Below are positions 36,513 to 46,141 of a stretch of 64,000 nt of DNA, one piece after another (positions within the stretch are counted from its first letter, which is position 1; each line of letters starts with the position of its first letter). The notes below the pieces were generated by a model. It was not told the DNA's origin, searched no databases, and saw nothing but the letters and a program-made list of their open reading frames with translations. The position numbers and the translations under genes are program-made. Origin of the DNA: Sinorhizobium medicae (GTDB taxonomy: Bacteria; Pseudomonadota; Alphaproteobacteria; Rhizobiales; Rhizobiaceae); contig NZ_VITA01000009.1 in the NCBI RefSeq assembly GCF_007827695.1, positions 1-64,000 of the forward strand. Reading direction: 5' to 3'.

Positions 36513-39197
36513 ATGAATGTTGTAGTGGTGGAATCGCCTTCCAAGGCCAAGACGATCAACAAGTACCTGGGCCCCGGCTACAAGGTGCTTGCCTCGTTCG
36601 GCCACGTGCGTGACCTGCCTGCCAAGGACGGATCGGTTCGCCCCGACGAAGACTTCGAGATGTCCTGGGAGGTCGACGGCGCTTCCGCAAAGCGGATGAA
36701 AGACATCGCGGACGCGGTGAAAGCGTCCGACGGTCTCATTCTGGCAACCGACCCCGACCGCGAGGGCGAGGCGATCTCCTGGCATGTGCTCGACCTTCTC
36801 AGAAAAAAGAAGGTTCTCGGCGACAAGCCGGTCAAGCGCGTCGTCTTCAATGCGATCACAAAAAAGGCCGTGCTCGATGCGATGGCTCAACCTCGCGACA
36901 TCGATGCCTCGCTGGTCGACGCATATCTCGCCCGCCGCGCCCTCGACTACCTGGTCGGCTTCAACCTTTCGCCCGTGCTCTGGCGCAAGCTGCCGGGCGC
37001 GCGCTCGGCGGGCCGCGTGCAGTCGGTGGCGCTGCGCCTCGTCTGCGACCGCGAATCGGAAATCGAGCGCTTCGTCACCGAAGAATACTGGAATATTTCG
37101 GCACTTCTGAAGACGCCCCGCGGTGACGAATTCGAAGCGCGCCTCGTTTCGGCGGACGGCAAGCGGCTACCGGCAAAGGCAATCGGCAACGGCGAGGAAG
37201 CCAACCGGTTGAAGACCCTGCTCGACGGCGCAAGCTACGTGGTCGAGAGCGTCGAGGCCAAGCCGGTCAAACGCAACCCCTCGCCCCCCTTCACGACTTC
37301 GACGCTGCAGCAGGCGGCCTCCTCCAAGCTCGGCTTCTCGGCTTCGCGCACCATGCAGGTGGCGCAGAAGCTCTACGAAGGCATCGATATCGGCGGCGAG
37401 ACGGTCGGCCTCATTACCTATATGCGTACTGACGGCGTGCAGATGGCGCCGGAGGCGATCGACGCCGCACGCCAGGCGATCGGCAGCCAGTTCGGCGAAC
37501 GTTATCTGCCTGAAAAGCCGCGTTTCTATTCGACCAAGGCAAAAAATGCCCAGGAAGCGCACGAGGCCATTCGCCCCACCGATTTCAACCGTACCCCCGA
37601 CCAGGTCCGCCGCTTCCTCGATGGCGACATGCTGAGGCTCTACGACCTCGTCTGGAAGCGCGGTATAGCGAGCCAGATGGCGTCCGCGGAGATAGAGCGC
37701 ACCACCGCCGAGATTGTCGCCGACAATGCTGGCAAGAGAGCAGGTCTCAGGGCAACCGGCTCGGTCATCCGCTTCGACGGTTTCATCGCGGCCTATACCG
37801 ACATGAAGGAAGACGGCGAACAGACGGATGATGGCGACGAAGACGGCCGCCTTCCGGAAATCAACGCGCGTGAAAACCTCGCCAAGCAGAAGATCAACGC
37901 AAGCCAGCACTTCACCGAACCCCCGCCGCGTTATTCGGAAGCGACGCTCATCAAGAAAATGGAAGAGCTCGGTATCGGTCGCCCCTCCACCTACGCGGCG
38001 ACCGTCACGACGCTTATCGACCGCGATTACGTGGAGATCGACAAGCGCAAGCTGTTGCCGCAGGCCAAGGGCCGCCTTGTCACGGCATTTCTCGAGAGCT
38101 TCTTTACCCGCTACGTCGAATACGATTTTACCGCATCGCTCGAAGAAAAGCTGGATCGGATTTCGGCCGGCGAACTCAACTGGAAGGACGTACTGCGCGA
38201 CTTCTGGAAGGACTTCTTCTCCCAGATCGAAGACACCAAGGAACTGCGCGTCACCAATGTGCTCGATGCGCTCAACGAGGAACTGGCTCCGCTCGTCTTT
38301 CCGAAGCGGGAAGATGGTGGCGATCCGCGCATCTGTCAGGTCTGCGGCACCGGCAAACTCTCCTTGAAGCTCGGTAAATACGGCGCCTTCGTCGGGTGCT
38401 CGAACTATCCGGAATGCAACTATACACGCCAGCTTTCCTCTGACAGCAGCGGTGACGCGGAAGCAGCCGCCTCGAACGAGCCCCAAAGCCTCGGCAAGGA
38501 CCCGCATACCGGCGAGGAAATCACGCTGCGCAACGGCCGCTTCGGCCCCTATGTCCAGCGCGGCGACGGCAAGGAGGCGAAACGCGCCAGTCTGCCGAAG
38601 GGCTGGACGCCGGCAACGATCGATCACGAAAAGGCGCTTGCCCTTCTCTCCCTGCCACGCGACCTCGGTCCGCATCCGGAAACCGGCAAGATGATCTCCG
38701 CCGGGATCGGCCGCTATGGCCCCTTCGTACTCCACAACGGAACCTATGCCAATCTGGAGTCGGTCGAGGACGTCTTCTCGATCGGTCTCAACCGCGCGAC
38801 TTCCGTCCTGGCCGACAAGCAGTCCAAGGGCGCCGGCGGTGCGGGCGGCCGCACCGGCGCGGCAGCCGTGAAGGAACTTGGGGAACATCCTGACGGCGGG
38901 GCGATTACTGTTCGCGACGGCCGCTACGGACCCTATGTCAACTGGGGCAAGGTGAATGCCACCCTGCCTCGGGGCAAGGACCCGCAATCGGTCACGGTCG
39001 AGGAAGCGCTTGCGTTCATCGCCGAGCGAGCAGCGAAAGGCGGCGTGACGAAAGGCAAGACGGCCAAGGGGAAGTCGGCCGGGAGAAAACAAGCCGGAAC
39101 GAAGACTGCCAAGGCGGCCGGAACTGCGACAGCTGAGAAGCCGAAACGCGCAGCAAAGACGAAAACGAAGTCGGCCGCGAAGGCCAAGAAGGACTGA
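36513..39197 (+). CDS. topA: DNA topoisomerase I (type IA)
   Basis: This enzyme relaxes negative supercoils through a 5'-phosphotyrosyl intermediate. The 894 residues carry a TOPRIM domain (VVVESPSKAKTINKYLG at the start and ATDPDREGEAISWHVLD near 102-118), the active Tyr in GLITYMRTDGVQ near 308, and PSTYAATVTTLIDRDYV. One zinc ribbon follows (CQVCGTGKL and CSNYPECNYTRQL), then three TopoI C-terminal repeats (for example GRYGPFVLHNG) and a Lys/Ala-rich tail. An alternative ATG six bases upstream (36507) is equally possible. It is followed by rnr after 2 bp. Confidence 0.96.
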   Translation: MNVVVVESPSKAKTINKYLGPGYKVLASFGHVRDLPAKDGSVRPDEDFEMSWEVDGASAKRMKDIADAVKASDGLILATDPDREGEAISWHVLDLLRKKKVLGDKPVKRVVFNAITKKAVLDAMAQPRDIDASLVDAYLARRALDYLVGFNLSPVLWRKLPGARSAGRVQSVALRLVCDRESEIERFVTEEYWNISALLKTPRGDEFEARLVSADGKRLPAKAIGNGEEANRLKTLLDGASYVVESVEAKPVKRNPSPPFTTSTLQQAASSKLGFSASRTMQVAQKLYEGIDIGGETVGLITYMRTDGVQMAPEAIDAARQAIGSQFGERYLPEKPRFYSTKAKNAQEAHEAIRPTDFNRTPDQVRRFLDGDMLRLYDLVWKRGIASQMASAEIERTTAEIVADNAGKRAGLRATGSVIRFDGFIAAYTDMKEDGEQTDDGDEDGRLPEINARENLAKQKINASQHFTEPPPRYSEATLIKKMEELGIGRPSTYAATVTTLIDRDYVEIDKRKLLPQAKGRLVTAFLESFFTRYVEYDFTASLEEKLDRISAGELNWKDVLRDFWKDFFSQIEDTKELRVTNVLDALNEELAPLVFPKREDGGDPRICQVCGTGKLSLKLGKYGAFVGCSNYPECNYTRQLSSDSSGDAEAAASNEPQSLGKDPHTGEEITLRNGRFGPYVQRGDGKEAKRASLPKGWTPATIDHEKALALLSLPRDLGPHPETGKMISAGIGRYGPFVLHNGTYANLESVEDVFSIGLNRATSVLADKQSKGAGGAGGRTGAAAVKELGEHPDGGAITVRDGRYGPYVNWGKVNATLPRGKDPQSVTVEEALAFIAERAAKGGVTKGKTAKGKSAGRKQAGTKTAKAAGTATAEKPKRAAKTKTKSAAKAKKD

Positions 39198-39199
39198 TC

Positions 39200-41569
39200 T
39201 TGACCAGGATTCCGCGCGACCCGACCGATACGCCCGCAAAGGGTGCAGGCAAGAAAAACGGCCGCGCGGCGAGGACGGCACCGGCCGGGGAGAAGGAGAC
39301 GATCGTCCAGGGCGCCGTTCCTTCCCGCGAGGTGCTGATGCGCTTCATCGCGGAGAACCCGCAGCACGCCTCAAAGCGCGATATCGCCAAGGCATTCGGC
39401 CTCAAGGGCGAGGCACGGGTGGAGCTCAAGACGCTGCTTCGTTCACTCGAGGCAGACGGGCTCGTGGAGAAGAAGCGAAAGTCGTTGATCCGCCCCGGCG
39501 GGCTGCCGCCAGTCACCGTTCTGGACATTACCATTCGCGACATCGACGGCGATCTGATCGGCCGGCCGGCCGAATGGCTTGACGATGACGGGGTCGCGCC
39601 TGCGGTCCTGATCAAGCAGTCAAGCATCGCCAGGGCCAAGGGCAAAACGCCGGTCGGTGGCCTGGGCGACCGGGTGCTCGCGAAGATTTTCCCCTCTAAG
39701 GAGCGCGGGGGCCCTGCCTATACCGCGCGTATCATCAAGGTGCTCGACAAGCGAAAAGATGCGGTGCTCGGCGTTTTCCGTGCGACGCCGGGTGGCGGCG
39801 GCCGGCTGATGCCCATCGACAAGCGCGGCGAGGAACTGCTCATCGATCCGGAGTTTACGGGCGACGCCAAGGAAGGCGATCTCGTCGAGGCGCATCTTTC
39901 GCGCATCGGTCGCTACGGCCTGCCCCGCGCCCAGGTGCAGAACGTCATCGGCTCGGTAGCGTCCGAAAAAGCAATCTCGATGATCGCGATCCACGCGCAT
40001 GGAATCCCTCACGTCTTTCCGGAGCGGGTTTTGCAGGAGGCGGACGCAGCACAGCCCGCAACCATGTCGCATCGCGAGGACTGGCGCTCCCTTCCGCTGA
40101 TCACCATCGACCCGGCCGATGCCAAGGATCACGACGACGCTGTCTATGCGGAGCCCGACCCGTCGCCGGACAATCCCGGCGGCGTCATCGTCACAGTCGC
40201 GATCGCCGACGTCTCCTGGTACGTCAGGGCAAGGTCGGCACTCGATCTCGAGGCGTTGAAACGCGGGAACTCCGTCTATTTCCCGGATCGGGTCGTGCCA
40301 ATGCTCCCCGAACGTATCTCAAACGACCTCTGCTCCCTGAAGGAGGACGTCGACCGACCGGCGCTTGCGGTCCGGATGCGCTTTTCAAAGGAAGGCCGCA
40401 AGGCCGGTCATACCTTCCACCGCATCATGATGCGAAGCGCGGCCAAGCTCTCCTACCAGCAGGCGCAGACCGCGATTGACGGTGCGCCGGACGAAAAGAC
40501 CGGGCCCATTCTGGAAACGATCCTCAAGCCGCTGTGGGAAGCCTATCGCATTCTCACGCGCGGGCGGGAGCGGCGCCAGCCGCTCGAACTCGACGTGCCG
40601 GAACGCAAGATCATCCTGAAGCCGGACGGAACGGTCGATCGTGTGTTCGTGCCGGACCGCCTTGACGCGCACAAGCTCATCGAAGAGATGATGATCCAGG
40701 CGAATGTGGCCGCGGCCGAGACGCTGGAACAGAAACGCCAGGTTCTGATCTACCGAGTCCACGATCAACCGTCGCTCGCCAAGCAGGAGAGCCTGCGTGA
40801 ATTCCTGGCCACGCTCGATATCTCGCTCGCCAAGGGCGGCAACATGCGGGCGAACCACTTCAACGGCATTCTCGCCAAGGCGGACGGAAAGCCCTTCGAG
40901 ACGATTGTCAACCAGATGGTGCTGCGCTCGCAAAGCCAGGCGATCTACAGCCCGGAAAATATCGGCCATTTCGGCTTGAACCTGCTGCGCTATGCGCACT
41001 TCACCTCGCCGATCCGGCGTTATGCCGACCTGATCGTGCATCGCGCGCTCGTCTCCTCGCTCGGGCTCGGCGAAGGGGGCATAACGCCCGAAGAAGAAGG
41101 CACCCTCGACGATATCGCCGCCGAAATTTCGACCTTTGAACGGCGCGCAATGGCCGCCGAGCGCGATACCACCGATCGGCTGATCGCTCATCATCTGAAT
41201 GGCCGCGTCGGCGAGGAGTTCGAAGGACGTGTTTCCGGCGTCACAAAGGCGGGACTTTTTGTCACCCTCCCCTCCTATGGCGCCGACGGGTTCATCCCTA
41301 TATCTACGCTCGGACGCGACTATTTCATCTATGATGAAGCGCACCAGGCCCTCTCCGGCGAGAAAACGGGACTGGGCTACCGCCTCGGGGACCCGGTGCA
41401 GGTCAAACTTGTCGAAGCGGTGCCGCTGGCCGGCGCACTCCGTTTCGAGATGCTGAGCGAGGGGCGAAAAATGCCGACGGCAATGCGCTCGTTCCACAAG
41501 TCGGGCCGGCGCGATCGAACTGGTGCGCGCAAACGGCCCGGGACACGAGCGCCTCGCGGCAGGCAATGA
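39200..41569 (+). CDS. rnr: Ribonuclease R (RNB-family 3'-5' exoribonuclease)
   Basis: RNase R degrades structured RNA processively from the 3' end. The 789-residue protein has an N-terminal winged helix (about 45-110), cold-shock-like domains, and the RNB catalytic domain with ITIDPADAKDHDDAVY (metal-binding aspartates). HFTSPIRRYADLIVHRAL is the RNB signature. The S1 domain with FEGRVSGVTKAGLFVTL follows, and a basic tail ends in GTRAPRGRQ. The start is a TTG at 39200, two bases after topA; no ATG exists before conserved sequence. Co-transcription with topA is likely. Confidence 0.95.
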   Translation: MTRIPRDPTDTPAKGAGKKNGRAARTAPAGEKETIVQGAVPSREVLMRFIAENPQHASKRDIAKAFGLKGEARVELKTLLRSLEADGLVEKKRKSLIRPGGLPPVTVLDITIRDIDGDLIGRPAEWLDDDGVAPAVLIKQSSIARAKGKTPVGGLGDRVLAKIFPSKERGGPAYTARIIKVLDKRKDAVLGVFRATPGGGGRLMPIDKRGEELLIDPEFTGDAKEGDLVEAHLSRIGRYGLPRAQVQNVIGSVASEKAISMIAIHAHGIPHVFPERVLQEADAAQPATMSHREDWRSLPLITIDPADAKDHDDAVYAEPDPSPDNPGGVIVTVAIADVSWYVRARSALDLEALKRGNSVYFPDRVVPMLPERISNDLCSLKEDVDRPALAVRMRFSKEGRKAGHTFHRIMMRSAAKLSYQQAQTAIDGAPDEKTGPILETILKPLWEAYRILTRGRERRQPLELDVPERKIILKPDGTVDRVFVPDRLDAHKLIEEMMIQANVAAAETLEQKRQVLIYRVHDQPSLAKQESLREFLATLDISLAKGGNMRANHFNGILAKADGKPFETIVNQMVLRSQSQAIYSPENIGHFGLNLLRYAHFTSPIRRYADLIVHRALVSSLGLGEGGITPEEEGTLDDIAAEISTFERRAMAAERDTTDRLIAHHLNGRVGEEFEGRVSGVTKAGLFVTLPSYGADGFIPISTLGRDYFIYDEAHQALSGEKTGLGYRLGDPVQVKLVEAVPLAGALRFEMLSEGRKMPTAMRSFHKSGRRDRTGARKRPGTRAPRGRQ

Positions 41570-41603
41570 CAGCCGGACGCATGCGTCCGCACAAGGATCG
41601 AAC

Positions 41604-42059
41604 ATGAAGGCAACCGCGACAGACATGCTTCAGCTTGGCGGAGCGCAGGGCGACGAACGGCCGGTCGGCCGGTCGATCAAGCGTGGCCTTTTCGGGACTT
41701 GCCCGGCCTGCGGCCGTGGCCGGCTGTTTCGCAGCTTTCTCAAATCGGTGGAGGCTTGCGACGCCTGCGGCGAGCGCATGGATCATCACCGGGCCGATGA
41801 CTTCCCACCCTATATCGTCGTCACGATCGTCGGCCATGTCGTACTTGGCGGCTACATGATGACCGATCTCGTGCTGCCGCTTTCGACGTGGCAGCATCTC
41901 GCAATCTGGGCGCCGGTGACGCTTGCCAGTTCGCTTGCCCTCATGCAGCCGGTCAAGGGCGCAGTCATCGGACTGCAATGGGCCTTGAGAATGCACGGCT
42001 TCGGCGGTCATGACGACGGGCCCGAAGACATTCTGCCTCCGCGAGAAACTTCGGCATGA
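41604..42059 (+). CDS. DUF983 small membrane protein with a zinc ribbon
   Basis: The 151-residue protein begins with a soluble segment carrying CPACGRGRLF and CDACGERMD, a four-cysteine zinc-binding motif, followed by the conserved HHRADDFPPYIVV. Two hydrophobic helices (about 70-95 and 100-120) follow. DUF983 proteins are common near rnr and NUDIX genes in rhizobia; their role is unknown. The ATG at 41604 is chosen because it begins the conserved part. It overlaps the NUDIX gene by four bases (ATGA). Confidence 0.87.
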   Translation: MKATATDMLQLGGAQGDERPVGRSIKRGLFGTCPACGRGRLFRSFLKSVEACDACGERMDHHRADDFPPYIVVTIVGHVVLGGYMMTDLVLPLSTWQHLAIWAPVTLASSLALMQPVKGAVIGLQWALRMHGFGGHDDGPEDILPPRETSA

Positions 42060-42772
42060 CGGTGGAGCCGCTCGGCGCCCGCGCTCGCTCGCTGCCGGCC
42101 GACGCGGGCAGCTCTCCGACGGTCAGGACACGCGACGCAGCGTCCATCATGCTCCTCGACCGATCGGGCAAGGACGTTCGCGTGCTGATGGGCAAGCGCC
42201 ACAGCGCCCACGTCTTCATGCCGGATCTTTACGTCTTCCCCGGCGGGCGCCGCGATCCCGGCGACCATGGTCTGGGATTTTCCGGAGATCTGCACCCGGC
42301 GGTCCTAAGGTCGCTCAGGTCAGGCGAAGGGCGGACGATAACGGAGACGCGCGCACGGGCGTTAGCGCTGGCGGCCGCGAGGGAACTCTACGAAGAAGCG
42401 GGCGTCGCCCTGGGCCGGGCGCACGAACGCCCAGGCGCGGCGCTCCCGTTTCTTCCCGATCTTACAAACTTGCGCTATATGGCTCGTGCCATTACTCCTC
42501 CGGGCCTGCCGAGGCGATTTGACACGCGTTTCTTTGCCGTTTTCACGGAAGAAGCCGGGATAGATCCCTCTCGGGTGCTGGAAAGCCAGGAGCTTCAGGA
42601 TTTGCAGTGGATCGATGTCAATGACTTTTCCTCGCTCCGCGTGCCGGAGATCACCGCAATCATTCTCTCTGATCTGAGAAACGGTCTAGAATCGGACCCG
42701 TCGCTTCCTCCTGAAAGAACGGTTCCATTTTATTTTACGCGCCACGGGCGCTTTCACCGTACGCTTCTCTGA
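42056..42772 (+). CDS. NUDIX hydrolase
   Basis: The 238-residue protein contains a NUDIX fold with the sequence FPGGRRDPGD and, after a roughly 33-residue insert, the core AAARELYEEAGVALG (consensus REUxEE). This belongs to the subgroup that acts on CoA or nucleotide diphosphate derivatives and has a long spacer between GX5 and REUXEE. The substrate is not predictable. It is translationally coupled to the DUF983 gene and followed after 11 bp by an MFS gene. Confidence 0.87.
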   Translation: MTVEPLGARARSLPADAGSSPTVRTRDAASIMLLDRSGKDVRVLMGKRHSAHVFMPDLYVFPGGRRDPGDHGLGFSGDLHPAVLRSLRSGEGRTITETRARALALAAARELYEEAGVALGRAHERPGAALPFLPDLTNLRYMARAITPPGLPRRFDTRFFAVFTEEAGIDPSRVLESQELQDLQWIDVNDFSSLRVPEITAIILSDLRNGLESDPSLPPERTVPFYFTRHGRFHRTLL

Positions 42773-42783
42773 GGTCCTGTCGC

Positions 42784-43968
42784 ATGTTGAAGCCGCCGCC
42801 CGGTACCTCAGGACCGGTTGACGAGATCCACTGGCCTTCATTGATCGCGGCGCTCGCGTCGATCACTGCCGTTGGCATTGCCATCGGCCTGGGGCTCCCG
42901 CTGCTCAGCGTCATCATGGAGAAACGCGGCATCGCGCCCACGCTGAACGGGTTGAATGCCGCAATGGCCGGTCTCGCATCCATGGCCGCCGCTCCATTCA
43001 CGATGAAATTCGCCCACCGTCACGGCGTCGCCCCGACCATGCTGCTGGCAATCGCGTTTGCGGCGACGAGTTCGCTCGGCTTCTATTATCTCACGAATTT
43101 CTGGCTCTGGTTTCCTCTGCGCATCGTCTTCCACGGCGCGATCACCGTTCTCTTCATTCTTTCCGAATTCTGGATCAACGCAACCGCGCCGCCCAATAGG
43201 CGCGGCTTCGTGCTCGGCGTCTACGGCACCGTGCTGTCGCTCGGTTTCGCAAGCGGTCCCCTGCTCTTCTCGATACTGGGCAGCGAAGGCTTACTGCCCT
43301 TCGCCGTCGGTGCGGGCGTCATCCTGCTTTCCGCGATCCCGATCTTCCTCGCGCGCAACGAGAGCCCGGTGCTCGACGAAAAGCCGAAACGCCATTTCAT
43401 GCGTTACGTCTTTCTCGTGCCGACCGCCACGGCAGCCGTCTTCATCTTCGGCGCCGTGGAATATGGCGGGCTTTCCCTCTTTCCGATCTTCGGTACACGC
43501 GCGGGCTTCAGCGAATCGCAGGCAGCGCTGCTGCTGACCGTCATGGGCATCGGCAATTTCATATTCCAGATTCCGCTCGGCATGCTTTCCGACCGCGTGA
43601 AAGACCGCCGCACGATTCTGTCGGCACTGACCCTGATCGGCCTCGTCGGCGCCCTGTTCCTGCCGATGCTGGTGGAGAACTGGATATTGATGGCGCTGGT
43701 GCTTCTGTTCTGGGGTGGATGCGTTTCCGGTCTCTACACGGTCGGCCTCAGCCATCTCGGCTCACGGCTTCAGGGAGCCGACCTCGCTGCCGCCAACGCG
43801 GCCTTCGTGTTCTCCTACGCCGTCGGCACGGTGGCGGGTCCGCAGGTGATCGGCGCGGCGATGGATGTGACCGGCAATGACGGCTTTGCCTGGGCAATCG
43901 CAGGCTTCTTCGGGCTTTATGTCGTACTTTCCCTGGTCCGCATCGTTTTGAAACCAAAACGGCCTTGA
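42784..43968 (+). CDS. MFS transporter (YcaD-like / DHA-type)
   Basis: This 394-residue inner-membrane protein has twelve predicted helices. The first starts after a soluble 15-residue N-terminus (WPSLIAALASITAVGIAIGL). The central cytoplasmic loop holds EKPKRHFMRYV, and motif A-like basic residues appear in LSDRVKDRRTIL between TM8 and TM9. The second half contains the segment FIFGAVEYGGLSLFPIFGTR, typical of the YcaD/DHA group. The substrate is unknown. A promoter for rpmG overlaps its stop codon. Confidence 0.87.
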   Translation: MLKPPPGTSGPVDEIHWPSLIAALASITAVGIAIGLGLPLLSVIMEKRGIAPTLNGLNAAMAGLASMAAAPFTMKFAHRHGVAPTMLLAIAFAATSSLGFYYLTNFWLWFPLRIVFHGAITVLFILSEFWINATAPPNRRGFVLGVYGTVLSLGFASGPLLFSILGSEGLLPFAVGAGVILLSAIPIFLARNESPVLDEKPKRHFMRYVFLVPTATAAVFIFGAVEYGGLSLFPIFGTRAGFSESQAALLLTVMGIGNFIFQIPLGMLSDRVKDRRTILSALTLIGLVGALFLPMLVENWILMALVLLFWGGCVSGLYTVGLSHLGSRLQGADLAAANAAFVFSYAVGTVAGPQVIGAAMDVTGNDGFAWAIAGFFGLYVVLSLVRIVLKPKRP

Positions 43969-43992
43969 CTTTTCGGTCGCGATTTGTAGTTT
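43965..43992 (+). promoter_or_regulatory. Candidate promoter for rpmG
   Basis: TTGACT (43965-43970) and TAGTTT (43987-43992) are spaced by 16 bp. This would start transcription near 43999, giving a leader of about 65 nt before the rpmG ATG. It overlaps the stop codon of the MFS gene. Confidence 0.55.
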
Positions 43993-44063
43993 CGCGCCAA
44001 CCTTGACCGTGGCCCGCAACCGGTTGTTCACGGCTTTCATTTTTTCATAAAGGCAGGACGACC

Positions 44064-44231
44064 ATGGCGAAAGCTACCACCATCAAGATCAAGCTGCTGT
44101 CGACGGCCGACACGGGTTTCTTCTACGTCACCACCAAGAACAGCCGCACGATGACGGACAAGATGACGAAGACGAAGTACGACCCGGTTGCGAGGAAGCA
44201 CGTCGAATTCAAGGAAGCCAAAATCAAGTAA
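44064..44231 (+). CDS. rpmG: 50S ribosomal protein L33
   Basis: The 55-residue protein reads [20 protein letters not shown] and continues with [20 protein letters not shown], the typical L33 sequence. It has no cysteines, so it is the zinc-independent (C-minus) paralogue. Start and length match the family exactly. It is monocistronic, with a clear promoter before it and a hairpin terminator 24 bp after the stop. Confidence 0.96.
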   Translation: MAKATTIKIKLLSTADTGFFYVTTKNSRTMTDKMTKTKYDPVARKHVEFKEAKIK

Positions 44232-44255
44232 GCTCGCTGCTTACTTCGATCCCGG

Positions 44256-44287
44256 AGCGCCGCCCCTCGGGGCCGGCGCTTTTTCTT
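44256..44287 (+). terminator. Rho-independent terminator of rpmG
   Basis: AGCGCCG and CGGCGCT form a stem around a CCCC/GGGG inner helix, directly followed by TTTTTCTTT. It lies 24 bp after the rpmG stop. Confidence 0.85.
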
Positions 44288-44394
44288 TGCGTCCTTCCCG
44301 GGACGAGATACCTTCCAAGGAGTTGAGAGGCGGGACGCTGGCGGAAAACCGCAACCACTTCTCCTCATTCCGCTCAGGTGAACGAACGACACAA

Positions 44395-44430
44395 TCGAAA
44401 ACGCCGCCTCTTTCGAAGCGGCGTTTTCGA
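44395..44430. terminator. Perfect 13-bp stem-loop, possible bidirectional terminator
   Basis: TCGAAAACGCCGC and its exact reverse complement flank a 10-nt loop that itself contains TTCGAA. The A-rich 5' arm and T-rich 3' arm (GCGTTTTCGA) give a partial T-tract on both strands. Together with the rpmG hairpin it separates rpmG from pleD. Confidence 0.5.
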
Positions 44431-44756
44431 ATGGGGGTCGGCTGGTTCCGGTTGCAGCACGAGGAATCCGCAAATCCGAGGCCAGCCGACCGACCCCACG
44501 ACCCAGGAGATGCGGCGGACCTGAGCATCATGGGGTAACCGATTGCTGTGGAAGTTTCCTTCCTCGCTTATCAGCATTGCCTGAAACTAAAAAAAAATCA
44601 ATGTATTCTTAATCGCTGAAACAAGGTTGCTCGGGTTTTGGTTAATTCTGTTTCAGAATCGAACAGCGCCTCCTGCTCGATGCGAAAGGGCGACCGTGCA
44701 AGAGCGCCAATAGGGCTCGACGGCCACCGATTGCCTCCAGATCGCTTTATGAAAAT

Positions 44757-46124
44757 TCAGGCCGCGGCTGCGACGACACGATTGCGCCCGCCGTTCTTTG
44801 CCTCGTAGAGCGCCATGTCGGCCCTTTTCAGCAGAGCCTCTGCCGTGTCGCCGTCCGGCCTCAGGCTCGCTATGCCGAGCGACGCGGTGACTGTCAGTAC
44901 CGTCGCAGCCTCCGCAATGTCGAACCCGCGACTCTCGACTGACAGCCGAAGCCTCTCGGCAACGATTGCCGCCATTTCAGGTGTCGTGTCCGGCATGACG
45001 ACGACGAACTCCTCCCCACCGAACCGGCAGGCGAGGTCCGCGCCACGCACCGTTGCGCGGACTCGGTTTGCGAACTCGCGCAGCACGTCGTCGCCGGCAT
45101 CATGTCCGTAGGTGTCGTTCACACGCTTGAAGCGATCGATATCGGTAATGCAGATCGACAGCGGACGCCCTCGGGCGCCCGCACGATCGATCAGCAGTTT
45201 CAAGTGATTCTCCAGATAGCGCCGGTTGTGAAGACCGGTGAGATCATCGGTCACTGCCAACTCGATCGTCTGCTGAACACTTGCGCGCAAGCGGTCATTG
45301 CAGTGCTTGCGCCGGATCTGCGTGAGGGAGCGGGCGACAAGTTCGTTCGGATCGACGGGGCGCATGATGTAATCCGTCACGCCCAGTTCGAGTGCACGGA
45401 CGATCATCTCGTCGTTTCCCTGTTCGGTAACCAGCAGGATGGGAATGAAGCGGGTCCGCTCGAGCGAGCGCAATTGCGAACACAGACGTAGCGGATCGTA
45501 ATCGTCGAAGTTCGCATTGACGATGACAAGGTCGAAACTGTTCTCGGCGGCCTCGAACAGAGCAGCCTGCGGATCCGACAGGACAGCAACATCGGCGATG
45601 GGCCTCAGAGCGCGAGTGAGCCGCTCCTGCGAGGATGCGCGGCCATCGACCAGCAGAACGCTGCCGGGCTCGTCGGGCCGATCAAGGCGACTCAACTCCT
45701 GCAATCCGATCGTCTGTGCCGTCTGCGCCCTGAGACGCAGCTCGTCGCTGACGTTCTTCAAACGCACGAGGCTCTTTACGCGGGACATGAGCTGCAGATC
45801 GTTGACCGGTTTTGTCAGAAAGTCGTCCGCACCGGCTTTCAGCCCGCGCACACGGTCGGACGGCTGGTCTAACGCGGTTATCATCACCACCGGAATATGC
45901 GCGGTGCGGCTGCTGGCCTTGAGCCTTTCGCAAACCTCGAACCCATCCATATGAGGCATCATGATATCGAGCAGAACGAGGTCGACGGACGTCTGTTCGC
46001 AAATAGCCAGCGCTGCGTGTCCGTCTGCAGCCGTCAGCACTTCGAAATATTCAGCAACCAGCCGCGCTTCCAATAGCTTCACGTTGGCTGGTACGTCATC
46101 AACGACGAGGATACGCGCAGTCAT
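44757..46124 (-). CDS. pleD: PleD-type response regulator with diguanylate cyclase domain
   Basis: This cell-cycle regulator synthesises cyclic di-GMP when phosphorylated. Domains of the 455-residue protein are REC1 (1-120, phospho-acceptor Asp53 in LVLLDIMMPHMDG), a degenerate REC2 (about 150-270, with IVNANFDDYDPL in place of a normal acceptor), and GGDEF (about 290-455). The latter has FGGEEFVVVMPD as the active site and RGAD as the upstream inhibitory I-site (RxxD), so both catalysis and product inhibition look intact. It lies 17 bp after divK on the same strand, the same pair found in Caulobacter, where PleC/DivJ phosphorylate both. Confidence 0.95.
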   Translation of the reverse strand: MTARILVVDDVPANVKLLEARLVAEYFEVLTAADGHAALAICEQTSVDLVLLDIMMPHMDGFEVCERLKASSRTAHIPVVMITALDQPSDRVRGLKAGADDFLTKPVNDLQLMSRVKSLVRLKNVSDELRLRAQTAQTIGLQELSRLDRPDEPGSVLLVDGRASSQERLTRALRPIADVAVLSDPQAALFEAAENSFDLVIVNANFDDYDPLRLCSQLRSLERTRFIPILLVTEQGNDEMIVRALELGVTDYIMRPVDPNELVARSLTQIRRKHCNDRLRASVQQTIELAVTDDLTGLHNRRYLENHLKLLIDRAGARGRPLSICITDIDRFKRVNDTYGHDAGDDVLREFANRVRATVRGADLACRFGGEEFVVVMPDTTPEMAAIVAERLRLSVESRGFDIAEAATVLTVTASLGIASLRPDGDTAEALLKRADMALYEAKNGGRNRVVAAAA

Positions 46125-46141
46125 ATCGATCTTTCCGGCGC

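Larger units (their letters stand above)
44232..44756. other. Structured gene-free region between rpmG and pleD
   Basis: This 525-bp region has no supported coding sequence but several stems: the rpmG terminator (44256-44287), a perfect 13-bp stem (44395-44430), and a 10-bp pair GGTCGGCTGG (44436-44445) with CCAGCCGACC (44482-44491). An A-tract lies near 44586-44596, followed by AT-rich sequence. The structure and isolation would fit a small RNA or a pleD 3' region, but no promoter was assigned. Confidence 0.55.
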
